From Desulfovibrio sp. (GTDB lineage: Bacteria > Desulfobacterota > Desulfovibrionia > Desulfovibrionales > Desulfovibrionaceae): DNA of 64,000 nucleotides. Shown here piece by piece: positions 38,290 through 46,114 of the stretch. The position numbers and the translations under genes were made by a program. The notes beneath the pieces were generated by a model. That model was not told the origin of the DNA, made no database searches, and saw only the letters and a list, made by a program, of their open reading frames with translations. Location: assembly GCA_031279825.1 (NCBI GenBank), contig JAITHT010000057.1:16878-80877 (forward strand), in the 5' to 3' direction. The number at the start of each line of letters is the position of its first letter. Positions within the stretch are counted from its first letter, which is position 1.

Positions 38290-39404
38290 GCGTTCCTCCC
38301 GGCGGCGATAGCCACGGCGCGTTGCACGGCTTCCTCGGTTTCATATAAAGGCTCGATCCCCGCGGCGCGCAGAGTGGCGAAGGCTTCTTCCTCATTGGTG
38401 CCGCGTATGCAGGTGACAATGGGCATGGCCGGCTTGAGCTCCCGTATGGCCTCCACCAGGCCGGTCGCCATGACGTCGGCTCGGGCGATGGTGCCGAAGG
38501 TGACCACAAGCAGCACTTTACAGGTTTTTTTCAGACACAGCCGCATGGCGTCCCTGGCCCTGGTATAGTTGGGGCCGCCGAATTCCACGTAGGCGGCGAC
38601 GCTGCCGCCGGCATAGTGCACCAGGTCGTAGACTGTGGTGGTCAGACCGGCACCGCCGCACATCAGGGCGATATCCCCGTCAAAGGGAATATAGGGGATG
38701 CCTTCAAGGGCGGCTTCATATTCCGTATCACTGTCGAAATACTCGCGGGTGACGGGGTATTTGCCGCCTGCCACGCAATCGTCGATATTCAGTTTGCCGT
38801 CGCCGGCAATGACGCCGCCCGACTTTACAATGAACAGAGGGTTGATCTCCGCCAGTTCCGCGCCGGTGTCGCGAAAAACCTTGAACAGCTTGCGCGCGAC
38901 GTCGCCCACGGCTTTGGCCGTCTCGCCTTCCAGGCCGAGACCGAAGGTCAGATCGCGCACATGGTGCGGCATGAGACCCCAGTCCATATCCACTGTGACG
39001 GTGACGATTGTGTCCGGATGCTCCGCCGCCAGTTTTTCGATCTCCACGCCGCCTTCGGCGCAGGCGATGAACATGGCGCGGGCATCCACCGGATCATAGG
39101 TGACAGCCATGTACAATTCCCTGTCAATGTCCACGGCCGCTTCGACAAGCACTTTGCGGACATTGTATTCGGAGTTGAACAGGCCTTCAGCTTTTTCCAC
39201 GGCTTCAGCTTCGGAAAGCGCCCGTTTGATGAGGCCGGCTTTGCCGCGTCCGCCCCTGAGCACCTGCGCCTTGATCATGCAGGGAAGGCCCGTGCCTTTG
39301 ACGGCCTTAAGAACTTCTTCTCTGTTTGTGGCGACCATGCCCGCGGGAATGGGGATGCCCTGTTCGGCAAAGGCTTCTTTGGCCTGGAATTCAAAAAGTT
39401 TCAT
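38286..39404 (-). CDS. SucC-like ADP-forming CoA ligase, beta subunit
   Basis: A 372-residue ATP-grasp subunit beginning MKLFEFQAKEAFAEQGIPIP; the longer ORF start at 39491 is rejected because the family N-terminus and an AGGA site place the start at 39404. ATP-grasp features (IKAQVLRGGRGKAG, EINPLFIVKSG, DGKLNIDD) are kept. Loops that differ from E. coli SucC include GGAGLTT for NGAGLAM, EFGGPN for DVGGGA and TFGTIARAD for IFGGIVRCD. These changes fall in the carboxylate-binding end, consistent with a non-succinate substrate. It pairs with the overlapping alpha gene. Role inferred: activation of sulfoacetate. Confidence 0.82.
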   Translation of the reverse strand: MKLFEFQAKEAFAEQGIPIPAGMVATNREEVLKAVKGTGLPCMIKAQVLRGGRGKAGLIKRALSEAEAVEKAEGLFNSEYNVRKVLVEAAVDIDRELYMAVTYDPVDARAMFIACAEGGVEIEKLAAEHPDTIVTVTVDMDWGLMPHHVRDLTFGLGLEGETAKAVGDVARKLFKVFRDTGAELAEINPLFIVKSGGVIAGDGKLNIDDCVAGGKYPVTREYFDSDTEYEAALEGIPYIPFDGDIALMCGGAGLTTTVYDLVHYAGGSVAAYVEFGGPNYTRARDAMRLCLKKTCKVLLVVTFGTIARADVMATGLVEAIRELKPAMPIVTCIRGTNEEEAFATLRAAGIEPLYETEEAVQRAVAIAAGRNA

Positions 39405-39451
39405 GAGCGTGTTCCTTTTCGCCGTCAGGCGCCCGGCCCGGCGCCTCAACG

Positions 39452-40852
39452 TTACAAGGTGTCGGGATATTTTTTCCGGAAATCGCCCCACATGCTTTCG
39501 TCCGTAAAGGACCAGGGCTCAACCGGTTCGTTGACCCAGGTGATGTTCAGAAAATGTTTGTAATGGATATTTTCAGTGGTGACGTTGCCTCCCCATGTTC
39601 CGCAGCCGAGAGTGGCGGTGGAGGGCATGCGGTTGCAAGGGTGCCCGCCGTTGGCCGCAGCCATGGGCTGGCGTACGGTTACCCGGCTGGTGGGCATGGT
39701 TTCGCCGAGATGCTCAATATAGTCGCGCTTGAAGGTATGAATGCCGCAGGAATGCCCCGGCCCTACCCGTGAAGTGAGGATGCGCAGGGTGTGGGCCGCT
39801 TCGGCGAAATCCTTCGCCCGGTACATGGAGAGTACCGGCGAGATTTTTTCTTCGGCAAACTGGTCCAGGGCCGGAGCATCGCCGCTTTCCACCAGGATCA
39901 TGGTGGTATCCGGAGGCACGGCGAGACCCGCGCCTTCGGCGATGACCATGGCCGACTTGGCGATGACGTCCTCGTTCAGGGCTAGCGTTCCTTTCTTGTT
40001 GGGACGCCACATATGCGCTTTCAGTTTTTTCGCTTCGTCGGGGGTGCAGATGTGGGCGCGTAGCGCCCTGAATGCCTCAAGAACGGCCTCGCGCACGGCG
40101 TCCAGCACGATGACGGCGTTTTCGGAAGAACAGGAGGTGGCGTTGTCGAAGGTTTTACTGGCGTGGATTTTACGCGCCGCATCGGCGATGTCGGCGTCTT
40201 CGGCGATGATGGCCACGGCGTTGCCCGCGCCCACGCCAAAGGCCGGCGTGCCGCTGGAATAGGCCGCTTTGACCAGAGGGCCGCTGCCCGTGGCCACAAT
40301 CAGATCGCATCCGGCCATGAGTTCCGCCGCGGCTTCGCGTCCCGGCAGTTCCATGATCTGGATAAGATCAAGGGGAGCGCCCACGCGTTCAAGCCCGCGG
40401 CGCATCATACCCACGGCGGCTTCCGTGCACTTTCTGGCGCGGGAACTGGCCTTGAAGATGACGGCGTTGCGCCCCTTGAGAACGGATAATGCCTTGCCTC
40501 CGCAAGTGGCGGTGGGATTGGTGGCGGGCAAAATAGCGCAGACCACGCCCACGGGCTTGGCGTACTTGGAAATGCCCGATGCCGGGTCGCGTTCGATGCA
40601 GCCCACGCTTTTGGCGTTCCGGATATCGTGCAGCACGCCGCCGATTTTTCGCTTGTGCTTGACGATCTTGCTCCCATAGTTGCCGTATCCGGTTTCTTCC
40701 ACGGCCATGCGGGCAAGAATGTCGATGTTGTAATCGTTGTAAACTTCCCAGCCGATGGACAGGCAGACCTCGTCGATCTGCTCCTGGCTGTACCCGTTGA
40801 TTTGTTCCTGGGCCTTTCGGGCGGCGTTTAGAAGCTCGCTGACGCTTTTCAT
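39452..40852 (-). CDS. sauS: Acylating sulfoacetaldehyde dehydrogenase (SauS-like)
   Basis: A 466-residue CoA-acylating aldehyde dehydrogenase. The NAD(P)-site segment GVVCAILPATNPTATC, ATGSGPLVKAAYSSGTPAFGVGAGN and the catalytic cysteine in NATSCSSENAVIV are clear. It belongs to the family containing AdhE-type, EutE-type and SauS enzymes. Context (Xsc, CoA ligase, TTT transporter) favours SauS, running in the direction sulfoacetyl-CoA + NAD(P)H to sulfoacetaldehyde + CoA. It is the first gene of the operon, behind a -24/-12 promoter and the perfect operator; GGAGG lies close to the ATG. Bacterial-microcompartment targeting is unlikely, since no shell genes are present. Confidence 0.85.
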   Translation of the reverse strand: MKSVSELLNAARKAQEQINGYSQEQIDEVCLSIGWEVYNDYNIDILARMAVEETGYGNYGSKIVKHKRKIGGVLHDIRNAKSVGCIERDPASGISKYAKPVGVVCAILPATNPTATCGGKALSVLKGRNAVIFKASSRARKCTEAAVGMMRRGLERVGAPLDLIQIMELPGREAAAELMAGCDLIVATGSGPLVKAAYSSGTPAFGVGAGNAVAIIAEDADIADAARKIHASKTFDNATSCSSENAVIVLDAVREAVLEAFRALRAHICTPDEAKKLKAHMWRPNKKGTLALNEDVIAKSAMVIAEGAGLAVPPDTTMILVESGDAPALDQFAEEKISPVLSMYRAKDFAEAAHTLRILTSRVGPGHSCGIHTFKRDYIEHLGETMPTSRVTVRQPMAAANGGHPCNRMPSTATLGCGTWGGNVTTENIHYKHFLNITWVNEPVEPWSFTDESMWGDFRKKYPDTL

Positions 40853-40980
40853 GCAACCTCCGGCTTTTGTGCATAGGATGCGCGTTGCCCGTATGGCGGT
40901 TTTTACGGTGAGCGACGCTCATCGTCGATATACAGGCAGGATGTATTTGGCATTTGGAATAACGGCCTTTTTCCGGATAA

Positions 40981-40996
40981 AGCAATATGCATGCCT
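40981..40996 (-). promoter_or_regulatory. Sigma54 (-24/-12) promoter of the sauS operon
   Basis: The minus strand reads AGGCATGCATATTGCT: 10 of the 12 defined positions of TGGCACGNNNNTTGCW match, with the exact GG-N10-GC spacing. The predicted start of transcription is near 40970, about 118 bases upstream of the sauS ATG. The operator at 41077 lies 81-106 bases upstream. Confidence 0.75.
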
Positions 40997-41076
40997 TTGC
41001 GATGAAGGCCGCGCATTCCTTGTGCGCGTAGCCGAAAAAGTTCATATGGGATCGGAGGGGGAGTGTCGCGGCAGGG

Positions 41077-41102
41077 CAATTGTCCGGGTATCCGGACAAT
41101 TG
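41077..41102. promoter_or_regulatory. Perfect 26-bp palindromic operator upstream of sauS
   Basis: CAATTGTCCGG-GTAT-CCGGACAATTG has perfect 11-bp arms with a 4-base centre. Its core, GTCCGG-N4-CCGGAC, is shared with the xsc upstream region and is not seen as an inverted pair elsewhere in the window by eye. It is the likely binding site of the PAS-sigma54 activator at 32364-33803. Confidence 0.8.
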
Positions 41103-41144
41103 TCAGGACGGTGTCAGGGGAATGTCTTGGGCATGGCATCACTC

Positions 41145-41196
41145 CTAGTGTCATGTCATCATTGATATGTCGTATAAATTGAGGCAGACTTTCCTC
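41145..41196 (+). mobile_element. IS630-type left-end fragment (copy 1)
   Basis: It starts CTAGTGTCATGTCATC and shares about 50 bases with a second copy at 41385 (both continue TTGATATNTCGTATAAATTGAGG, then GACTTTCCTC). No transposase follows; the next ~150 bases are AT-rich and unassigned. It is a solo end or deletion remnant placed 43 bases from the sauS operator. Confidence 0.6.
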
Positions 41197-41355
41197 TGCC
41201 GTGCGCCTGTGGGGCAGAACTTAAATATCATTAAATTGGTCGAAATAATAATATTTAATATGCCAAGCAAAAGTCAAGCTTTTTCTTGAAAAATTTCCGT
41301 GGATTTTCTGAGGGAACGCGAGAGGAATATCCGTACAATCCGCTTTCGGCGCAGG

Positions 41356-41388
41356 CTAGAGCAGATTAACTTTGAAACGTTGCTCTAG
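41356..41388 (+). repeat. R-family repeat, internal-deletion derivative
   Basis: It begins CTAGAGCAGATTAACTTTG and runs through AAACGTTG to end in CTCTAG: the left ~27 bases of the full R element joined directly to its right end. The final CTAG is also the first CTAG of the adjoining IS630-type end, so the two elements share a boundary. Confidence 0.72.
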
Positions 41389-41743
41389 TGTCATGTCATC
41401 CTTGATATATCGTATAAATTGAGGTGGACTTTCCTCCAAGCAGGGGAGGAAGTTATACCGAGAGTTTTATACCGAGTGACGTTGACGCAAGAAGAGCCTC
41501 TTGCAGGCAAACGACTTGTGTGTGTAACCGAGCGCAAGACCAGGACAGATTGGACAGTGTTTCTGGAAGAAATAGCAGCACGTTATGAGCATGCAGAGAG
41601 AATCACTTTGGTGATGGATAACTTGAATACACACACGCCAGGCTCGCTGTATGAGGCGTTTTTGCCGTCAAAAACAAAAGAGATCTGGGTTTATTCACAC
41701 GCCCAAGCATGGAAGCCGGCTCAACATGGCCGAAATCGAACTT
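41385..41743 (+). pseudogene. IS630-family transposase remnant
   Basis: The left end at 41385 runs directly into the middle of an IS630-type DDE transposase. The readable part carries LTQEEPLAGKRLVCVTERKTR, then DWTVFLEEIAARYEHAERITLVMDNLNTHTPGSLYEAF, in which the second catalytic aspartate (VMDNLNTH) is present. The frame breaks near 41690: the continuation (FIHTPKHGSRLNMAEIELK, with the final glutamate) is in the next frame. The N-terminal HTH and first catalytic region are missing, and the 3' end is cut by a palindromic insertion at 41746. It is non-functional. Confidence 0.8.
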
Positions 41744-41745
41744 AA

Positions 41746-41794
41746 GGAAACGCTGAATAATAAAGCCTGCCTGACTTCATTATTCAGCGTTTCC
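41746..41794. repeat. Perfect 16-bp inverted repeat inserted in the transposase remnant
   Basis: GGAAACGCTGAATAAT and its exact complement flank a 17-base centre, with TTAA just before and CTAAA just after. It interrupts the conserved end of the IS630-type transposase. It looks like a minimal MITE derived from an IS5-like element, judged only from its end sequence. Confidence 0.55.
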
Positions 41795-41903
41795 CTAAAG
41801 CGTCACATGCCCGCCGGACAAGGGAAGAATCGGCATGGAGGTCTTGCGCTCCCTCGCTGTACGTGCACCGTTACGTGACGGTCGCCGGGCGGGAGAGTCT
41901 TCT

Positions 41904-42365
41904 TTACCAGGAGCCGCAGCCGCCCCCCCTGTACCCGCCGCTCCGGCCGCCGCCGCAGGGGCCGTAAGCGTTCATGCCGTCATGGCGGGCGAATGAGGAG
42001 AGTCCTTTGGCATCCAGTCTGGAATGGAATTCGGACTTTGCCTCGAACAGCTTCGCCTCAATATCTCCGATCTCCCGGAACAGGCTCTGGACTTTGGAGT
42101 TGCCGCTCTGGACTTTGGAGTTGTCGCCGCCGCCGTAATACAGCGCGTCAATTTCCGCTTTTTTTGCCCGTAATTGCCGCTGGAGAGGCAGCGCCTGCTT
42201 TTCGTAGTCGGCATATATCTGCTGCAGGGCCGCTTGCTGTTCCTGCGTTATCTCGGGCATCATCGCATTGTGGTGCGGCGGCTGGGCGCCCGCCGCATCG
42301 GCAAGGCCGAGGACCGAAAGCATTCCGACAGCCGCCAGTATGATCGCTAACCGCAAGTTTTTCAT
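41904..42365 (-). CDS. ZraP/CpxP-like periplasmic protein
   Basis: A 153-residue exported protein: a signal peptide (LAIILAAVGMLSVLGLADAAGA), a helical core with ITQEQQAALQQIYADYEKQALPLQRQLRAKKAEIDAL typical of the LTxxQ/ZraP class, and a Gly/Cys/His-containing tail (YGPCGGGRSGGYRGGGCGSW) that could bind metal. ZraP-like proteins are periplasmic zinc-binding chaperones of envelope stress. A 21-base tandem duplication encodes the repeated NSKVQSG/NSKVQS. A strong AGGAGG lies 8 bases before the ATG. No ZraSR genes are nearby. Confidence 0.75.
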   Translation of the reverse strand: MKNLRLAIILAAVGMLSVLGLADAAGAQPPHHNAMMPEITQEQQAALQQIYADYEKQALPLQRQLRAKKAEIDALYYGGGDNSKVQSGNSKVQSLFREIGDIEAKLFEAKSEFHSRLDAKGLSSFARHDGMNAYGPCGGGRSGGYRGGGCGSW

Positions 42366-42763
42366 TCAATAGCCTCCTTAAATGGTGGAAATGTCGCGCG
42401 CCTGCCGTCCGGCAATCAGCAGGATTCCCGTCCGCGCGCCGTTAGTTATATATATGCCTAGCAATCACTATGCCAACCCCTTTTATTGTATATCATGGCG
42501 TAATATATGCGTGTTGTAGGCAAGGAGTGTAAGACGGGTTCCTATCCCTGAGTTTTTTTTACCCACAACGTCCGGATGGCGAGTAAAATTTTCTCAGCAG
42601 TGGGCAGGAAGGCCGTCGCCGTGAAAGCAATTTCATTTTGGAATTTCTCTAAGGTTGACGCCGGGCTGTGTGCGGGATATTCCTTATCTGCCCGGCGGCG
42701 ATGCGTCGCCTGCGGCGCGCAACGTAACTTTGTGGCCCACGGCGGCACAAAAAGGAGCACATT
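42366..42763. other. Intergenic region between the ZraP-like gene and livJ
   Basis: About 400 bases holding the divergent upstream regions of both genes. An AT-rich stretch (42436-42520) is a plausible promoter zone. The ORF track line 42542..43903 on the minus strand is a shadow of livJ. No operator or riboswitch is recognised. Confidence 0.4.
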
Positions 42764-43933
42764 ATGAGCATGCGCATTCGCGTATTGGGACTGGCCTGTA
42801 TGGCGGCGCTGTTTTTGGCCGGCGGCGCTCGGGCGGCGCAAACCGTCAAAATCGGATTTCCCCTTGAACTGACGGGTGAAATTCCCAAAGTGGGGGAATC
42901 CTCGAAATTCGCTGCGGAAATGTTTAAGGAAGAGATTAACGCCAAAGGCGGACTGCAGGTGGGAGATAAGAAATATCCTCTCGAATTCATTTATGAAGAT
43001 AATGAGGCCAGGCCTGAATCCGCTGTGAATGTCACCTTGAAGCTCATTGAGCGGGATGAGGTCATAGCCGTTATCGGTCCGCAGTCCTCCCGTCAGGCGG
43101 TGCCTGCCGGAGGAGTCGCCAATGATAACGAGACGCTGATGATCTCCCCCTGGTCCACCAATCCGGATACGACAAAAGATCGCCCCTGGGTTTTCCGGGC
43201 GGCCTTCCTGGATCCTTTCCAGGCGCCGGTGGCCGCCAACTTTGCCGCCAAACAGTTCAATGCAAAAACGACAGCGGTTATTTTTGAAATTTCCAATGAC
43301 TATTCCAAGGGGCTGGCGGACAATTTCAAGGATGCCTGGACAAAGCGTAACGGCAAGGACTCTGTGCTGGCCTTTGAATCGCACGGACCCAAGGATCAGG
43401 ATTTTTCCGCCCAGTTGACCAAGATCATCGCCCTCAAGCCGGATTTCATCTTTCTGCCGGAAAATTATAGTTTCGCGGCCCTGATTATTCCCCAGGCGCG
43501 TGATCTCGGCTATAAGAATCCCTTCATGGGCTCCGACGCATGGGGGTCCGCCGAACTGATGTCCCTGTGCGGCGATGCCTGCAAGGGTCAGTTTTTTTCG
43601 ACCCACTATGCCGCAGCGGGAGCCCGGGGAGCCACCAAGGAATTCATTGACAAGTATACCAAGAAATACGGCTATGTGCCTGACGATCTCGCCGCCCTGA
43701 CCTGGGACGCCGTCCGTCTCGTTACTCAGGCCATCCAGGCCGGCGGGAAGGTGGAAGGCAATATTCGTGACATACGCAGGATTGTTCGCGATAAGATGGC
43801 TGCCATCAAGGAGTTTGACGGCATCACGGGCAAAATGAGCTTTGACGAGCAGGGGGATCCCATCAAGTGCGCGGTGGTCGTGGAAATTACCAACGACGGG
43901 CAATTCTCCTTTAAGGAATCCGTTTGTCCGTAA
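42764..43933 (+). CDS. livJ: Branched-chain amino-acid ABC binding protein
   Basis: A 389-residue periplasmic receptor of the Leu/Ile/Val-binding type: a signal peptide (LGLACMAALFLAGGARA), then TVKIGFPLELTGEIPKVGESSKFAAEMFKEEIN and VIAVIGPQSSRQAVPAGGVAND, both typical of the family. It leads a five-gene livJHMGF operon. The ligand may be branched-chain amino acids or amides, or other amino acids; specificity cannot be read. AAAGGAG precedes the ATG. Confidence 0.88.
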   Translation: MSMRIRVLGLACMAALFLAGGARAAQTVKIGFPLELTGEIPKVGESSKFAAEMFKEEINAKGGLQVGDKKYPLEFIYEDNEARPESAVNVTLKLIERDEVIAVIGPQSSRQAVPAGGVANDNETLMISPWSTNPDTTKDRPWVFRAAFLDPFQAPVAANFAAKQFNAKTTAVIFEISNDYSKGLADNFKDAWTKRNGKDSVLAFESHGPKDQDFSAQLTKIIALKPDFIFLPENYSFAALIIPQARDLGYKNPFMGSDAWGSAELMSLCGDACKGQFFSTHYAAAGARGATKEFIDKYTKKYGYVPDDLAALTWDAVRLVTQAIQAGGKVEGNIRDIRRIVRDKMAAIKEFDGITGKMSFDEQGDPIKCAVVVEITNDGQFSFKESVCP

Positions 43934-44069
43934 CCGTGAAAGCGGTTATTCTTTCCCCTTGCGGTGTTTCTCCCTTTGTAAGAAGGGCGGGGTGCGTTGC
44001 GGGATGCCTGCCGTATTTCCCGCTCCGGCACCCCGGAGGGCGCCGGCGGATCATGAAAAGGGCAGCCTG

Positions 44070-44987
44070 ATGGAATCATTCATACAACAGTGCGTAAACG
44101 CCTTGCAGTGGGGCAGCTTCTACGCGCTTATCGCCCTGGGGTATACCCTTGTCTACGGAGTGTTGCGTCTCATCAATTTCGCCCACGGCGACATATTCAT
44201 GGTGGGGGCGTATATCGCCTTTTTTCTCTCCACGGGCATGCTCGCCGAAGGCGGCATGTTCGGCTTTTCACGGGAACTGACCCTGGCTCTGACGGTTCCC
44301 CTGACCATGCTGCTGACCTCCTGCTGCGGCGTCACCCTGGAGCGTATAGCCTACCGTCCCCTCCGCCGCAAAGGGGCGCACAGGCTCTATGTGGTCATTA
44401 CCGCCCTTATGTGCGGTCTGATTCTGGAAAACGGCAACCTGGCCCTGCTCGGCGCCAGCCGCCGGGCTCTGCCCGAATTGCTGGACAAGCGGATATATTC
44501 CCTGGGGGGTATTGCCGTCACCAATCTGAAGCTTCTGGTCATCTTCACCGCTGTTCTGGTATTTGTCTTTCTGCACGGCATCGTGACCAGAACGCGTATC
44601 GGCATGGCCATGCGCGCCGTTTCTTATAACCGTTTCGCCCTGCCTCTTATGGGCATCCCCCTGGACAGCGTGATTGTCTTCACCTTTGTGCTGGGATCCG
44701 GCATCGCCGGCCTCGGCGGGGTGCTTTTTGCCATGTCTTATCCGGTTCTTGAGCCGTATATGGGAGCCATGACCGGCTGGAAGGCTTTTATCGCCGCCGT
44801 GGTGGGCGGCATCGGGGATGTCCGGGGGGCTTTTTTGGGCGGCTTTTTGCTGGCCTTTGTGGAAATCATGGTAGCGGCCTTTTTGCCCTCCACCTTCCGG
44901 GACCTGTTCGCCTTTTCCATTCTTCTGCTGATTTTGTGGAAGCGGCCCACGGGAATTTTCGGCATGCCCCTGACCACCAAGATATAA
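44070..44987 (+). CDS. livH: Branched-chain amino-acid ABC permease LivH
   Basis: A 305-residue inner-membrane permease with about eight hydrophobic segments and the LivH start pattern QQCVNALQWGSFYALIALGYTLVYGVLRLINFAHGDIFMVGAY. The EAA-like cytoplasmic loop (MRAVSYNRFALPLMGI) contacts the ATPases. The ORF track start at 43842 is too long; ATG 44070 begins at the family N-terminus. It lies 136 bases after livJ and 12 before livM. Confidence 0.9.
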   Translation: MESFIQQCVNALQWGSFYALIALGYTLVYGVLRLINFAHGDIFMVGAYIAFFLSTGMLAEGGMFGFSRELTLALTVPLTMLLTSCCGVTLERIAYRPLRRKGAHRLYVVITALMCGLILENGNLALLGASRRALPELLDKRIYSLGGIAVTNLKLLVIFTAVLVFVFLHGIVTRTRIGMAMRAVSYNRFALPLMGIPLDSVIVFTFVLGSGIAGLGGVLFAMSYPVLEPYMGAMTGWKAFIAAVVGGIGDVRGAFLGGFLLAFVEIMVAAFLPSTFRDLFAFSILLLILWKRPTGIFGMPLTTKI

Positions 44988-44999
44988 CCGGAAGCGCTC

Positions 45000-46076
45000 A
45001 TGCAACGTTATACCATCAACATTATTTTTCTGGCGGCCGCCGTCTCTCTCGTGGCGGCGGCGGCCGCCGGACTTTTCGACAACTATATTCTAACCGTGCT
45101 CATGTTCATGGGCATCAACATCATCTTCGCCTCCAGCCTGAATTTGGTGAATGGACACATGGGGGAGTTTTCCTGCGGACATGCCGGCTTTATGTGCGTG
45201 GGGGCCTATGTGGGTTCGTTGCTTTCCGTCGTTTTTTTTACCAGTAACAAATTTTTCGGCGATCCCCTCTTTCCTCCGGAGGCGGCGCCTTTTCTTTTTC
45301 CTCTGGTGTTGATTCTGGCGAGTTTGGCGGCCGCCCTGTTCGGGTTGATTGTGGCCCTGCCTTCCTTCCATACCCGGGACGACTATCTGGCTATCATCAC
45401 TATCGCGGCCAACTATATCATCATCTCCATAGTGGAAAACATCGACGCCATCGGCGGACCACGCGGCTTTTCGGGGATGAAGCGGACGATGAACGTCATG
45501 GGGGACGTGATACATCTGCCCTGGATGCTCATCTGGGTTCTTATCGGCTGTTTTGTCTGCATTACCGTCCTTTACCGCCTGGTGACGAGCACCTACGGTA
45601 AGGGTATCCCCGCCGTATGCCAGAACGAGGTGGCCGCCGAGATTATGGGTGTGAACACCAATAAGGTGAAAATCATGGCCTTTATGGTATCTTCCGGCCT
45701 GGCGGGCATGGCGGGTGTGCTTTACGCCCACGTTTACGGCTACGTGAACGCCCAGGCCTTTAATATCCTTAAATCCACCGAGGGGTTGGTCATGGTCTAT
45801 CTCGGCGGCATGGGGTCGATTTCCGGGGTGATTCTGGCCGCCGTCGCCTTTACCCTGCTGGTCGAGGCCCTGCGTTTCGTCATTCCGGCAGCTAACGATC
45901 TGCTCCATATCTGGGGGATTCTGCCTGCTTCCTCTGAGTTGAGCCAGATATGGAAATGGGTCATTATCCCGCTCATACTGATCCTGCTCATGCAACTCCG
46001 TCCTGAAGGGCTGCTGGGTAACAAGGAATTGACCCACGTCTTCCCGCGCCTAAGGCGCTGGGTTTCGTTCAAGTAG
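45000..46076 (+). CDS. livM: Branched-chain amino-acid ABC permease LivM
   Basis: A 358-residue permease with about nine hydrophobic segments. Family features are INIIFASSLNLVNGHMGEFSCGHAGFMCVGAY and LPSFHTRDDYLAIITIAANYII, with the ATPase-contact loop AVCQNEVAAEIMGVNTNKVKIMAF. It forms the membrane channel with LivH. GGAAG lies just before the ATG. Standard length and order. Confidence 0.9.
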   Translation: MQRYTINIIFLAAAVSLVAAAAAGLFDNYILTVLMFMGINIIFASSLNLVNGHMGEFSCGHAGFMCVGAYVGSLLSVVFFTSNKFFGDPLFPPEAAPFLFPLVLILASLAAALFGLIVALPSFHTRDDYLAIITIAANYIIISIVENIDAIGGPRGFSGMKRTMNVMGDVIHLPWMLIWVLIGCFVCITVLYRLVTSTYGKGIPAVCQNEVAAEIMGVNTNKVKIMAFMVSSGLAGMAGVLYAHVYGYVNAQAFNILKSTEGLVMVYLGGMGSISGVILAAVAFTLLVEALRFVIPAANDLLHIWGILPASSELSQIWKWVIIPLILILLMQLRPEGLLGNKELTHVFPRLRRWVSFK

Positions 46077-46114
46077 CGAACCGCCGTTCCGGCGGCTTTT
46101 GCGAGGAGACCTGT

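Noticed and set aside
37402-39404. Housekeeping succinyl-CoA synthetase of the TCA cycle
   Set aside because: Possible, but position inside a sauS-tct-xsc operon under sigma54 control and altered loops make a sulfonate substrate likelier; kept as the alternative in the entries.
42542-43903. 453-aa minus-strand ORF opposite livJ
   Set aside because: Shadow of livJ, which has a signal peptide, family motifs and operon context.
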